A stretch of DNA of 64,000 nt from Microcoleus vaginatus PCC 9802. GTDB taxonomy: Bacteria > Cyanobacteriota > Cyanobacteriia > Cyanobacteriales > Microcoleaceae. The notes under the pieces were generated by a model. The model was not told where the DNA came from and searched no databases. It was given only the letters and a program-made list of their open reading frames with translations. Location of the stretch: contig CP031740.1 in the NCBI GenBank assembly GCA_022701275.1, positions 4,909,001-4,973,000 of the forward strand, read 5' to 3'. Shown here piece after piece: positions 7,583 through 17,900 of this stretch. Made by a program: the position numbers and the translations under genes. Numbering within the stretch: the stretch's first letter is position 1; each line of letters opens with the position of its first letter.

Positions 7583-8891
7583 TTGTAATATTAGATTCTT
7601 GTTTGATTAGTTTTGGCTCAATTTCTTTAACATGAGCTGGTGTCAGAGCTTCACACAATGCGTAGGAGTGAGTTGCGAGAATATATTGATTGCTGGGAGC
7701 CCACTCTTTGAGGTCTGATATAATTTGATATTGCCAATCTGGATGAAAAGCAATTTCAACTTCATCCATCAACACAATAGCATCTTCTATGTTGCGAGAC
7801 TTGAGCCATATATAAATGCTGAGTCTTTTGAGTTCGCCGTGACTTAAATCTTCTGGATATAGTTCTATAGCTTCCCCATTATTATACAATTGAAAGTTGA
7901 CTCCCGAAAAATCTACATCTAAATTTATCCTTTTATTTCCCAACAGCAGATTTAAGTCCTTAATTAGAGTTTGATAGTTATTGCCGTAGTTACCTGTTTT
8001 TATCGCTTCTCTGAAATCGCGATCGCGAGCAGCTTTAAATGATTCAATAAGTAGCTCTACAGCAAGAAAGTCATAGGTAAACAAGCCTTGTAATTTAGAT
8101 CGTGCAGATTCGAGTATCCCGTAATAATTCTTATCTCCGTTACTTGAGTTGCCAAACAAAAATCTTATAAGAGTCGGCGAAAGAAATAGAAAAACTTGCG
8201 TGGCTGGAGCTGCCAAAAATATTTTTTGTGAAATTTTATTTAAACAATTTTCTGTTTCTTTCCTATCTATATTATTTAAAATACAGAGTAAAGCTTCATC
8301 TTGCTTATTATTTAAATTTCTGTCTGTTGAATAGTTACATATATATCTCATATGTTGTGATTGTAAATATTCAATGATTTTTCCATAAATTTTCTCAAAT
8401 TTGTCGTATTTTTTATACATTTTTACTATTTCATCTTGACCGTACATATCTGGATCTTGGATTATTTCAAAATCATCAATATCATTTTTAACTTTTTCTA
8501 ATTGTTTCACACCCGAAAAACAGAGAGCGGTTTCATCGATAGTTCCATTTTTACTGTCTAAAGGTAATAAATTCTTTAGATAAGAATCTTTATAAGAAAT
8601 GAATTGAAGTTTGACAATTTTTTCTCCATCCCAAATGTCAATAATGGCTAAGACTCTTTTGTCTTCGCCGTCATTAATTTTAAATCCGTGAAGCAGATTT
8701 TCTAAAAACGGTTTTTTATCCTCATCAACAGAACAATGCAGCAACACAAAAATTAATTGCAACAGCGTACTTTTCCCGCCACCATTTTGACTACCCAGCG
8801 GAAAAATCTTAGGGACAAAATCCTTTTCAAAAGTGATGTCAATATCTTTTAAACCGCGAAAATCAGGAACTTGAACTCGTAGCAAGTGCAT
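7572..8891 (-). CDS. AAA family ATPase (ABC/SMC-type head), defence-like
   Basis: 439 residues with a complete ATPase core: FRGLKDIDITFEKDF, Walker A GSQNGGGKST (about 33-42), ABC-like signature LSHGELKRLSIYIWL, Walker B AIVLMDEVEIAFHPDW (D376, E377) and an H-loop ATHSY near 408. The length is close to AAA15/COG3950-type ATPases, which lack the long SMC coiled coil. In PARIS-like systems this protein senses phage inhibitors and holds or releases the TOPRIM nuclease; here the next gene is such a TOPRIM-like protein, overlapping by 11 bp. The AT-rich middle section (about 8150-8500) contrasts with neighbouring genes, consistent with horizontal transfer. No transposase is adjacent. Confidence 0.75.
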   Translation of the reverse strand: MHLLRVQVPDFRGLKDIDITFEKDFVPKIFPLGSQNGGGKSTLLQLIFVLLHCSVDEDKKPFLENLLHGFKINDGEDKRVLAIIDIWDGEKIVKLQFISYKDSYLKNLLPLDSKNGTIDETALCFSGVKQLEKVKNDIDDFEIIQDPDMYGQDEIVKMYKKYDKFEKIYGKIIEYLQSQHMRYICNYSTDRNLNNKQDEALLCILNNIDRKETENCLNKISQKIFLAAPATQVFLFLSPTLIRFLFGNSSNGDKNYYGILESARSKLQGLFTYDFLAVELLIESFKAARDRDFREAIKTGNYGNNYQTLIKDLNLLLGNKRINLDVDFSGVNFQLYNNGEAIELYPEDLSHGELKRLSIYIWLKSRNIEDAIVLMDEVEIAFHPDWQYQIISDLKEWAPSNQYILATHSYALCEALTPAHVKEIEPKLIKQESNITNES

Positions 8892-8981
8892 AAAAAACTC
8901 CTGGTGTTGGGTTGCATTTTTTATTTAAACGCTGAGCCACAATCATTTTAGATTATAACTCACATCTTTTACTATTTTCAT

Positions 8982-9003
8982 GAACAGGCTTTCCGGCCTG
9001 TTC
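8982..9003. repeat. Dispersed GAACAGGC...GCCTGTTC palindrome, second copy
   Basis: gaacaggctttccggcctgttc has 8-bp arms, matching the copy at 5759-5780. It lies in the 304-bp gap between dapL and the ATPase gene, just upstream of a larger palindromic element. Confidence 0.6.
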
Positions 9004-9041
9004 CACAACATATTAAATTAATGCTTTTTCGCTGATTCCGG

Positions 9042-9168
9042 CAGTCCGCCAGGGGTTGAAACCCCTGTCTCAAAGCTAAAGTCCTCTGAAGAGGACTGAA
9101 GAACTCATTAGTCCTCTTCAGAGGACTTTCGCTATTAGCCAGGGAATTCATTCCCTGGCGGGCTGGCG
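9042..9168. repeat. Compound palindromic element (20-bp arms) downstream of dapL
   Basis: aaagtcctctgaagaggact (9078-9097) is matched by agtcctcttcagaggacttt (9110-9129), a 20-bp perfect inverted repeat with a 12-nt loop. Each arm is itself nearly palindromic. It is bracketed by ccaggggttgaaacccctg and ccagggaattcattccctgg, two further short palindromes. This is a widespread cyanobacterial intergenic element. A degenerate relative (aatcagaggactttagtcctc) is seen at about 47135. It may also act as a bidirectional transcription end. Confidence 0.7.
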
Positions 9169-9195
9169 GCCTTTCGGTTTAAGCAGGAGATGAGA

Positions 9196-10434
9196 TTAAA
9201 CCTTAAACTTCTCCACAATTCGTCTCATCGCTTCTTCCACATTCTCCCGACTATTAAACGCCGAAATGCGGAAATAACCCTCGCCCGCGGCACCAAAACC
9301 AGAACCCGGAGTTCCCACCACATTGCAAGTTTCCAGCAACTTCTGAAAGAAATCCCAACTCGACAAACCGTGAGGCGTTTTCACCCACACATAAGGTGCA
9401 TTTTCGCCACCAAAAACCTCGATTCCCGCCGCTGTCAATTTCTCGCGAATAATCGCAGCATTTTCCAGGTAAAAATTGACTAATGCCTGAATCTGTGCCT
9501 TGCCAGCCTCCGAATAAACCGCCTCAGCACCGCGCTGCACGATGTAAGAAACACCGTTAAACTTAGTAGATTGGCGGCGGTTCCACAGCTTCCAAATTTC
9601 GACATCGGAACCATCTGCTGCTTTTCCAGTCAACGTCTTCGGTACAACTGTCAGCGCGCAGCGAGTACCCGTGAAACCAGCATTCTTGGAAAAAGAACGA
9701 AATTCGATCGCACAATCCCGCGCCCCTTCAATTTCGTAGATAGAATGCGGTAAACTCGGATCGGTAATATACGCTTCGTAAGCCGCATCGAAGAAAATAA
9801 TCGAACCGTTAGCTTTAGCATAATTTACCCAAGCTTGCAAGTGTTCCTTGGTTGCAGTTGCCCCTGTCGGGTTATTCGGAAAACACAAGTAAATTAAATC
9901 GACTTTTTTGTCGGTGGGAATTTCCGCAGTAAAATTGTTTTCTGCTGTAATTGGCAGGTAAACTAAGCCGCCGTATTCGCCATTTTCGTTGGCATCTCCC
10001 GTGTGTCCAGCCATCACGTTAGTGTCTACATACACCGGATAAACTGGATCGGTAACTGCGATCGTGTTATTGTTGCCAAAGATATCGAGAATATTGCCAC
10101 AATCGCACTTAGAACCATCCGAAATAAAGATTTCCGAAGCATCAACATCGCATCCCCGCGACTTAAAATCGTGCTCGGCAATTTTCTCCCGCAGCCACTC
10201 ATAACCTTGTTCCGGGCCGTATCCTTTAAAGGTATCCCGCGAGCCCATATCTTCCACCGCCTTCACCATCGCCTCCCGGCAAGCTTCCGGTAGTGGTTCA
10301 GTCACGTCGCCAATCCCCAGCCGGATGATGGGCGCTTCGGGATTCGCCTCCGCAAAGGCTTTCACCCTGCGCCCAATCTCGGGAAACAGGTAGCCGGCTT
10401 TGAGTTTGAGGTAGTTGTCGTTGATAGTTGCCAT
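9196..10434 (-). CDS. dapL: LL-diaminopimelate aminotransferase
   Basis: 412 residues from ATG at 10434 ([20 protein letters not shown]). An extension to 10488 is possible but gives a non-conserved leader, so the inner start is chosen. It is a fold-type I PLP enzyme: [12 protein letters not shown] at the N terminus, [12 protein letters not shown], the FPNNPTGA motif, and [10 protein letters not shown] carrying the PLP lysine. It converts tetrahydrodipicolinate directly to LL-diaminopimelate, the route plants and cyanobacteria use for lysine and peptidoglycan. It stands alone, divergent from the gene at 10698. Confidence 0.95.
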   Translation of the reverse strand: MATINDNYLKLKAGYLFPEIGRRVKAFAEANPEAPIIRLGIGDVTEPLPEACREAMVKAVEDMGSRDTFKGYGPEQGYEWLREKIAEHDFKSRGCDVDASEIFISDGSKCDCGNILDIFGNNNTIAVTDPVYPVYVDTNVMAGHTGDANENGEYGGLVYLPITAENNFTAEIPTDKKVDLIYLCFPNNPTGATATKEHLQAWVNYAKANGSIIFFDAAYEAYITDPSLPHSIYEIEGARDCAIEFRSFSKNAGFTGTRCALTVVPKTLTGKAADGSDVEIWKLWNRRQSTKFNGVSYIVQRGAEAVYSEAGKAQIQALVNFYLENAAIIREKLTAAGIEVFGGENAPYVWVKTPHGLSSWDFFQKLLETCNVVGTPGSGFGAAGEGYFRISAFNSRENVEEAMRRIVEKFKV

Positions 10435-10637
10435 AGTTCGATCGCTACAAATGTCGTAGAATAGCTTACTCCCAATTGTCTCTCTCAAGCAGGAGCAAGT
10501 TCGGCAACCAGCAGTGTAGGGGATTTAAGGGATGTAACCGATGGATGTTCGGCCAAGACAAAGATTTTCCCCACTCGCACACTCGAATACTCTGCCAATC
10601 CGCCATTACAAGCAATCTGCCTAGTTGCTCGCCAGCC

Positions 10638-10668
10638 ATTGACCAAAAAATCAAATCTGCTTGTATAA
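10638..10668 (+). promoter_or_regulatory. Sigma-70-like promoter for the 10698 gene
   Basis: TTGACC at 10638-10643 and TATAAT at 10663-10668 are separated by 19 bp, and the ATG follows 29 bp after the -10 box. The spacing is slightly long but both hexamers are close to consensus. Confidence 0.5.
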
Positions 10669-10697
10669 TCAGAATAGTAGGCAGCGCAGAAACAATT

Positions 10698-11789
10698 ATG
10701 GACGAGATCGAGTACGCCAAACTCTATCAAGAACTGGCCGCAATTCTGGATGAGTTGAATTTGGGTTGGGTAGTTCAACAAGTAGCGGATACTGTAGAGA
10801 TAGGCAAAGTAATAGAAGAGCGATCGCTCAAAAGAAAAACACCCCTGCTCAAGATAGAAGATTATACCGCAAAAGAACAACTTTTGCTGTTAATTGATGC
10901 TGTCGAGCAAGCGACTGTGAACACTTCCGAAATGGAAGACGAAATTGCTTATTTCTTGAAAGTAGAATCAGAAACCTCTCCCCTCGGCACAAAAATTACA
11001 TTTGCGAATTCAGGTGCAGAAACAGCCCAAACAATCGAGTTTACTTCCAGCGTCACAGCCCCCCGTCACAAACAGGCGATCGCCCTCAAGCACTTGCTGG
11101 AAAAACTGCCTGCCGGGCCCAGCAACTACGCCATCAATTCCGAAATTAAAAGCAAATTAAAAAGCTCGATCGATCCAGATTTCAACGGACTGGCAGAACA
11201 AGCCATAATTTTTGACGCTTACCTATTCACCATCCTGCTCAAAGCAGTTGCGAATGAAGGCGGCAATATTTATTATAACAATGTTTTAGACGACGAAACA
11301 CCGAAATATTTAACATTTAGAAAAACAGCGGGAAAAATCCACGGAACTGCACATCCATACACTCATGCTGTCGTGGAATTTCCCGACAAACCAGCCCTAG
11401 AAGTTCACCTAGGAGTAAAAGTACAAGGTAGAGCCGGAGTTCTGCACAACTGTAACGTTTTAATTTTGTACCAAAAAGAAGCGAATATCTGCCGCTTGCT
11501 CAACCGCGAGCCCCGGCACTCGCAAGTAATTTTAGCAGTAAAATCTCAGCACTGCACCTCAGAACTTAAACTAGAAATGGCTGGTGCTTTTATCGGCTTA
11601 GCCTCAGACATTCGCTACGAAGGCGGCAGCTATTTCATTTCTAACAGTTACTCCCAACCCATAGCAAAACTGCTAACTACCGCTCGCAAAAAATGGGAAC
11701 TCAACATTTTTCCTAGAGCCACAAACGATGTCCACCGGCTGATGTACTCGTTTCAAACTATCTTTAAAGACTTTAAGGCCAGAAACTGA
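10698..11789 (+). CDS. Unknown protein, possible degenerate PD-(D/E)XK fold
   Basis: 363 residues from ATG 10698 (MDEIEYAKLYQEL). An upstream frame to 10476 is open but overlaps dapL's leader and lacks a conserved start, so it is rejected. Residues 1-110 are charged and helical. The C-terminal half holds EVHLGVKVQGRAGVLHNCNV and, later, VILAVKSQHCTSELKLEMA. From memory, related cyanobacterial proteins read ..HECDV.. and ..ECKYY.. at these places, a nuclease-like D...ExK signature. If so, the acidic residues have become Asn and Lys/Ser here, suggesting loss of catalysis. The fold call is inference; the function is unknown. Confidence 0.55.
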   Translation: MDEIEYAKLYQELAAILDELNLGWVVQQVADTVEIGKVIEERSLKRKTPLLKIEDYTAKEQLLLLIDAVEQATVNTSEMEDEIAYFLKVESETSPLGTKITFANSGAETAQTIEFTSSVTAPRHKQAIALKHLLEKLPAGPSNYAINSEIKSKLKSSIDPDFNGLAEQAIIFDAYLFTILLKAVANEGGNIYYNNVLDDETPKYLTFRKTAGKIHGTAHPYTHAVVEFPDKPALEVHLGVKVQGRAGVLHNCNVLILYQKEANICRLLNREPRHSQVILAVKSQHCTSELKLEMAGAFIGLASDIRYEGGSYFISNSYSQPIAKLLTTARKKWELNIFPRATNDVHRLMYSFQTIFKDFKARN

Positions 11790-12017
11790 TTCAGTTAATA
11801 TCATTTCACCAAAGTCTTGCTACATTTTTTGTGTGGGGTTTCGTTCCACGGGTCTAACCTACTGGCTGATTAAAAAAAAAACTGTTTTTCCGGTAGGGCT
11901 GGGAGGGCTAAATTCGAGTTTCCTAGATTGGCCCGGTTATATGTATCGGCTAATGTATCTGTTACATGAGCCAAGAAAATAATCTATCATGTTGCGAGCA
12001 CCCGAACCTTACGAATA

Positions 12018-13775
12018 ATGTTTAAGAAAGATAAATCTTCCCTGCTGTTTACGATCGGAGCCGCCACACTTCTGATCGGTTTAGGCTTTGTCACCTACTA
12101 CCTCGTCATCTCCCGTGGGCCCGCCAAAGATTTGCCGGCGGGGGCAACGGTTGTCCCGCAAGATACGATGATGGCCCTCTCCATCAGCACCGATGAATCG
12201 CAGTGGAATAGACTGCGAGAGTTTGGCACGCCCGAGTCAAAAGCTTCGTTTGAGAGGTTTTTAAGCGAAATGCGCGATCGCCTCCTCACAAGCAACGGCT
12301 ACGCCTACCAGCAAGACATTCAACCCTGGGTGGGTAACACAGCAATGGTAGCCTTTCTCCGCAACAAAATAGCTATACCAGCCCCCTCGCCGGCACCCAA
12401 CGCGCCCCCATCTCCGCCAATTCAACAGTCAGTAGCAATTATCCTGCCAATTGCCAACCCGGTCAAAGCCAAAGAATTATTAACAAAACCCAGACCCCTC
12501 AGCCAAGGCAAAATAGTTGAGCGTAATTATAAAGGCGTGCAAGTCACAGAAACTAAAGGCGTACCCGATCGCAATTTCTCCGTCGCGGTATTGGGAACCA
12601 AGTATCTAGCAGTCACCACAGATCCTAGCGCTACAGACAGAATAATCGACACCTACAAAGGCGAACCTTCCCTAGCAAAAACCCCTGGCTATGCAGACGC
12701 CATAGACAAAATAAAAAGTCCGGGCGCCTTCGGTCAAATCTACGTCAATATGCCCGTTGCCGCCGCCTATGCCGCCGCCAACTCAGCCCGTGAAATTTCG
12801 CCAGAAAACCTCGAAAAACTGCAACAAAATCAGGGATTTGCCACCACAGCGACGCTCGATCCAGAAGGGATTGGATTCAAATCAGTCTCTTGGCTAAAAC
12901 CAGATTCTACCAGAAGGATAGCAGTAGAAAACAATGCTCTAAAAATGGTTAACCGCCTGCCAAACAATACAATAATGATGGTATCCGGCGGCAACTTGCA
13001 GCGTTTGTGGCAAGACTACGTATTGGGAGCCGAGGCAAACCCGATTTCCCCGATTAATCCCCAAGTTTTACGCACAGGTTTAAAATCCACTACCGGCATG
13101 GATTTAGATAAAGACTTGATGAACTGGATGGCGGGAGAATTTTCTCTATCATTAATACCAGCGCCCGCCCAGAATCCCAGAGACAAATTTGCTGCCGGGT
13201 TTGTATTTATGGTGGAAACAAACAACCAGGGCGCCGCCAACAAATCCCTGAAACAGCTTGATGAAACGATGAAAATGAAAGGGTTTAGAGTGGAGGAAAT
13301 TCAAGTCGGCGGCAAACCGGCGATTAAATGGACATCGCCGTTTGGAGGGATTACGGTAACTCGCGGTTGGATGAACGATGTAGCATTTATGACAGTAGGA
13401 GCTCCCATAGTTGATGCGATCGTTCCGGCACCGAAAAGTCCGCTTTTAAGCAGCGAACTGTTCCAGAAAACTGTACGATCGCAACTTAAACCCCACAACG
13501 GCAATTTCTTCATCGACATCGAGAGTGCGTTTAACCCGAAAAACCTAGCTTTACCGGAGTTTCCTCCCAGCCAAAAAATGTGGATAGACGCCACGCGGTC
13601 GATCGGCGTTACAGCGGCCGTCATTGGCGATCGTACCACCCGTTATGACGCTTTTGTCGGTCTCAAAAAATCCACCCAATCCACTCCTTCACCGCGCCCT
13701 GCTTCACCGCGTCCTGCTTCACCGCGCCCTGCTTCTCCCAGTCCCTCGCCCACTGTCCAAACTTCACCCAATTAA
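12018..13775 (+). CDS. DUF3352 domain protein, membrane-anchored
   Basis: 585 residues. One N-terminal membrane segment (about 10-31, FTIGAATLLIGLGFVTYYLV) is followed by AGATVVPQDTMMALSISTD, the usual opening of the DUF3352 domain, which fills most of the chain. A proline-rich insert lies near residues 115-130 (PAPSPAPNAPPSPPIQ). The C-terminal tail is a short repeat, SPRPASPRPASPRPAS then PSPSPTVQTSPN, which looks like a flexible or wall-spanning tail. The domain is common in cyanobacteria and of unknown function. The bulk is probably periplasmic. It is a single gene followed by a 1.2-kb non-coding stretch. Confidence 0.8.
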   Translation: MFKKDKSSLLFTIGAATLLIGLGFVTYYLVISRGPAKDLPAGATVVPQDTMMALSISTDESQWNRLREFGTPESKASFERFLSEMRDRLLTSNGYAYQQDIQPWVGNTAMVAFLRNKIAIPAPSPAPNAPPSPPIQQSVAIILPIANPVKAKELLTKPRPLSQGKIVERNYKGVQVTETKGVPDRNFSVAVLGTKYLAVTTDPSATDRIIDTYKGEPSLAKTPGYADAIDKIKSPGAFGQIYVNMPVAAAYAAANSAREISPENLEKLQQNQGFATTATLDPEGIGFKSVSWLKPDSTRRIAVENNALKMVNRLPNNTIMMVSGGNLQRLWQDYVLGAEANPISPINPQVLRTGLKSTTGMDLDKDLMNWMAGEFSLSLIPAPAQNPRDKFAAGFVFMVETNNQGAANKSLKQLDETMKMKGFRVEEIQVGGKPAIKWTSPFGGITVTRGWMNDVAFMTVGAPIVDAIVPAPKSPLLSSELFQKTVRSQLKPHNGNFFIDIESAFNPKNLALPEFPPSQKMWIDATRSIGVTAAVIGDRTTRYDAFVGLKKSTQSTPSPRPASPRPASPRPASPSPSPTVQTSPN

Positions 13776-14991
13776 CTCCTAAATCCTTCCACAAATCCGC
13801 CTGCACACCCCCTTAAACACCAACAGGGCGATCGATTAAAACCGAAAAGCAGCCGAGCGAAATCGGCAATAGTGCAGTTGACTACAAGAGGGCAATAGAG
13901 CGGGATTTAAGTAGTTTTACTTCACAAAACCTCACACAAAAAAACCCAAAAACCCGGTTTTTTATTTAAATAAACCGGGTTCCTGAACACCCTAACAATT
14001 TAAATTACTGAAGAAAAATTTAGAATTCAGGAGCCAGAATCCAGAAGGGATTCTGTGCGACAGGATGGAGAATCGAGGTTTAAAGCCCCCGATTTTAATC
14101 GTGGGTCACAAAAAAATATTTCCGTGACCGTTAACCCTCACTTCAGGCATGGGGTATTCTGAATTCAGAATTCTGTCTTCTGACCCCTTCTCATTTCTTC
14201 TTTTCATAATTTTAATTTTTGGCAAGTGTATAGTATTTTTTGTTTTGTATAAAATATTTTGGGATGTTTCCGGGTCAGTCTTGGAGGCAGAAACCTAGTT
14301 TTTGAACCCCGATACTTCCTTCATACTCTCAATAATAGTTAAAAAACCCGGTTTTTAGGGGTGGGAGTGCCTCTAGGAAGGTCGTTTTTGTTTTTTTTAA
14401 TATGTCATGCGGAAGAGACAGATCCGATGCCTTTCGAGTTATATTGAGATTGTGGAAAAGATACGCTGAGAAAATTGCAAAAGCAGAGGCAAATTCTACC
14501 CATTGACTCCTGAATGCACTGGCAGTCAGAAACCCGGTTGCTTCCTAAATATAGCGTCTTCAACCGTTCCGAACAACCTATGGAGATCGTGGCATTCCTA
14601 GTCAGCACCTGTACAACATCGGAACGTGCAGTCAAGCCTCTTAACTGACTACGTTCATCGATGACACTGTGATCTAAATGCCCGCCTTTTGCACTGTCGA
14701 AGGCGATTAAGGAACGAGTGGACAGGTTTATAGCTAAGCGTATCGCTTTCCTAACAAGGGAACGTGAACATTGACGATGCAAACCTTACTTAGCAATAAG
14801 ACCACCAGAATAGCTCACAAATACCCCCTGTAAAAATGAGGGGTAGCTTTCCAATCTTCTACGCAAATTGACCAGACACAGCACAGATGTGCAGATATTT
14901 AGTGACACAGCCGTCAACCAACTTTTTTCTACCAAGTCGGTTTCTTTACCTCATTTCTGTGATTTATATTTATTTTACCCATTAAAAACAC
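13776..14991. other. 1.2-kb intergenic region rich in palindromes, no gene seen
   Basis: It contains the AACCCGGTTT palindrome at 13951-13981, gaattcagaattctg near 14161, a lone aacccggttttt near 14345, and AT-rich sequence. A 125-codon open frame on the minus strand at 14405-14782 has no recognisable protein features and is not called. The 3' part is leader DNA for the large TPS/CHAT gene; I see no convincing Shine-Dalgarno there. Confidence 0.5.
13951..13981. terminator. AACCCGGTTT palindrome downstream of the DUF3352 gene
   Basis: aacccggttt (13951-13960) pairs with aaaccgggtt (13972-13981) around an AT-only loop. The left arm runs into six T residues on the plus strand. It could end DUF3352 transcription, but the same palindrome is dispersed in this genome, so a terminator role is only likely. 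Confidence 0.5.
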
Positions 14992-17900
14992 ATGAAAACC
15001 GTCACAAATATTCAAAAAAAGTCTAAATTCCTCTCAAAAGCCAGAATAAGCAAACTGACAGTTGCTCTGCAAATAGTCTTAATAAATATTTACTTTTTGC
15101 AAGCAAAAGCCGAAGCTCAAACAATTGTTCCAGCGGCGGACGCAACAGGCACTACCGTCACTCCCGCAGCCCAAAACGGAACTCCTGGGCAGCCAAGTCG
15201 CTTCGATATTCAAGGCGGAAAATTATCGAGCGATCAACAAAATCTTTTCCACAGCTTTAAAGAATTCGGCTTGTCGGAAAATCAGATTGCCAACTTTATA
15301 TCAAACCCCAACATTCGCAACATTTTAGCGGGCATAGGCGGCGGCAACCCCTCGATTATTAACGGCTTAATTCAAGTAACCGGCGGCAATTCTAACTTGT
15401 TTCTGATGAATCCATCCGGCATCATATTTGGCAACAGTGCTAGTTTAAACGTGCCGGCCTCTTTCACAGCAACCACCGCCACCGCTATTGGATTTGGTGG
15501 TTCAAACTCGTTTAACGCCAACGGTAGTAGCACTTACACATCTCTGACAGGCGCGCCGAATTCCTTTACTTTTGGAGCCGATCAAGCAGGGGCAATTATC
15601 AGCACGGCAGACTTAGCAGTCAAGTCAGGGCAGAACTTAACCTTGCTCGGCGGTACCGTTGTCAGCACAGGCAGCCTTTCTGCCCCAGACGGTCAAATTA
15701 CCGTAGCCTCAGTTTTGGGGACAAATTTAGTGCGCGTCAGCCAGCGAGGCAATTTGCTGAGTTTAGAAATCGAGCCGCCCTCAGCGACTAGCAGCACTGA
15801 AACAGCGGTAACAGCTTCGGCATTGCCGATCGCATTATTGCCCGAACTGCTCACAGGCATCGGTGAAACAAACGCTACAGGCCTCAGCGTCAATGCCAGC
15901 GGTGAAGTGGTACTCACGGCCTCTAACCGAGCAGTAGCTGCGGGGGACGTGGCACTAAAAGATGCAAACGCTCGGGCGATCGACATTCAAGCAGCCAACA
16001 GCATTGCAGTCAGCGGAAACCTGACAAGTTCCCAAGGCGGTGCGATCGCCCTAGAAGCTAGTGGTGATATTAGCACTGTCGATATTGACTCCCAATCCGA
16101 CACCACCGCAGGCGGCAACATCACCGTCACCAGCAGTACAGGAAAAGTAGAAACAGGCAATCTCAACGCAAGCTCGAACGACAAAAACAGCAACGCCGGA
16201 GACGTTAGTATTGCAGCACCCTCAAGCAGCATTCAAACAGGGTTCATAGACGCCAACTCCGAAGAAAAACAAGGTGGCGAAGTCACCCTCAACGCCCGCA
16301 ACGATATCCAAGTAACCCATATCAACACCGAAGGCCGAACAGGCGGAGGAGATATTGACATTACAGCCGGCGGTAATTTCCGAGCTACAGGCACTTTCAC
16401 AAACGATAACAACTGCTTGTCGCAAGCTTGCAGCATTTCCGCATCCACGACTGGTAGCGCTAATGGTGGAGATATCACCATTCGCCACGGCGGCGAAGCC
16501 TCGAACACTCCTTTCGCCGTCGGGCCAGACTATAACAGAGTCAACGGTACTGCTGGCAGCATTGCCACTGGGGGTCCAAAGAAGGAAAATGTGATTACAC
16601 AGGGAAGTTATTTCAGCCCCGGCCCTCAGATAGTACAGCCGACTCAAATTAACATTACGGCTTCTTCAGTATCGCCAGCACCAACAGCAGCACCAACAGC
16701 AGCACCAACAGCAGCACCGACACCAGCGCCAACAGCAGCACCGACACCAGCACCAACACCAGCACCGACGCCAGCACCAACACCAGCACCGACGCCAGCA
16801 CCGACACCAGCGCCAGCACCAGCACCAGCGCCGGCACCAGCACCAGCGCCGGCACCAGCGCCAGCACCAGCGCCCGCGCCAGCACCAGCACCAACACCAG
16901 CACCGACACCCGCACCAGCGCCCGCACCCGCGCCCGCGCCCGCGCCCGCGCCCGCACCCGCGCCCGCGCCCGCACCCGCACCTATCTTTGCACCTGTACC
17001 ACCGCCGGCACCAGCACCAGCACCCACACCCGCACCAGCGCCGACTCCCCCACAAGCATCCCTACCAGCACCAGCGCCAGCACCAGCACCAGCGCCCGCA
17101 CCCGCTCCTGAACCAGCGCCAGCACCAGCACCAGCACCCGCTCCTGAACCAGCACCAGCATCCCTACCAGCACCAGCACCCGCTCCTGAACCAGCACCAG
17201 CACCAGCACCCGCTCCTGAACCAGCACCAGCACCAGCACCCGCTCCTGAACCAGCGCCAGCATCCCTACCAGCACCAGCACCCGCTCCTGAACCAGCACC
17301 AGCACCAGCACCCGCTCCTGAACCAGCGCCAGCACCAGCACCCGCTCCTGAACCAGCGCCAGCACCAGCACCAGCACCCGCTCCTGAACCAGCACCAGCG
17401 CCAGCGCCAGCGCCAGCACCGGTCTCAAATTTGCCACCAGCACCGACTATTACTCAAAATCCAGCGGCGGTCTCAAATTTGCCACCAGCGCCGACTATTA
17501 CTCAAAATCCAGCGTCGGTTTCAAATTTGACACCAGCGCCGACTATTACTCAAAATCCAGCGTCGGTCTCAAATTTGACACCAGCGCCGACTATTACTCA
17601 AAATCCAGCGTCGGTCTCAAATTTGCCACCAGCGCCGACTATTACTCAAAATCCAGCGTCGGTTTCAAATTTGACACCAGCGCCGACTATTACTCAAAAT
17701 CCAGCGTCGGTCTCAAATTTGCCACCAGCACCGACTATTACTCAAAATCCAGCGGCGGTCTCAAATTTGCCACCAGCACCGACTATTACTCAAAATCCAG
17801 TGGTTGCGCCTGCTGCTGCGCCGATAAATCTCGCACCGATACCGACACCGGAGATCGCACCCAACCAGCCGCCCAGCACAAATCGTTTATTTTCCGCCAG

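Noticed and set aside
10435-10697. N-terminal extensions of dapL and of the 10698 gene that overlap each other
   Set aside because: Neither extension resembles known protein; the region carries the promoter of the 10698 gene.
14405-14782. 125-codon open frame on the minus strand in the 1.2-kb gap
   Set aside because: Cys/Ser/Arg-rich composition with no family features, no Shine-Dalgarno, and flanked by repeats; more likely chance.
16644-17530. Several long open frames on both strands opposite or shifted to the Pro-Ala region
   Set aside because: They exist only because GC-rich cca/gca repeats lack stop codons; translations are Gly-Ala, Val-Leu, Arg-Trp or Gln-His runs.
17422-17805. Regular 48-bp repeats considered as a CRISPR array
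   Set aside because: Units are directly adjacent with no spacers and lie in frame within a protein gene.
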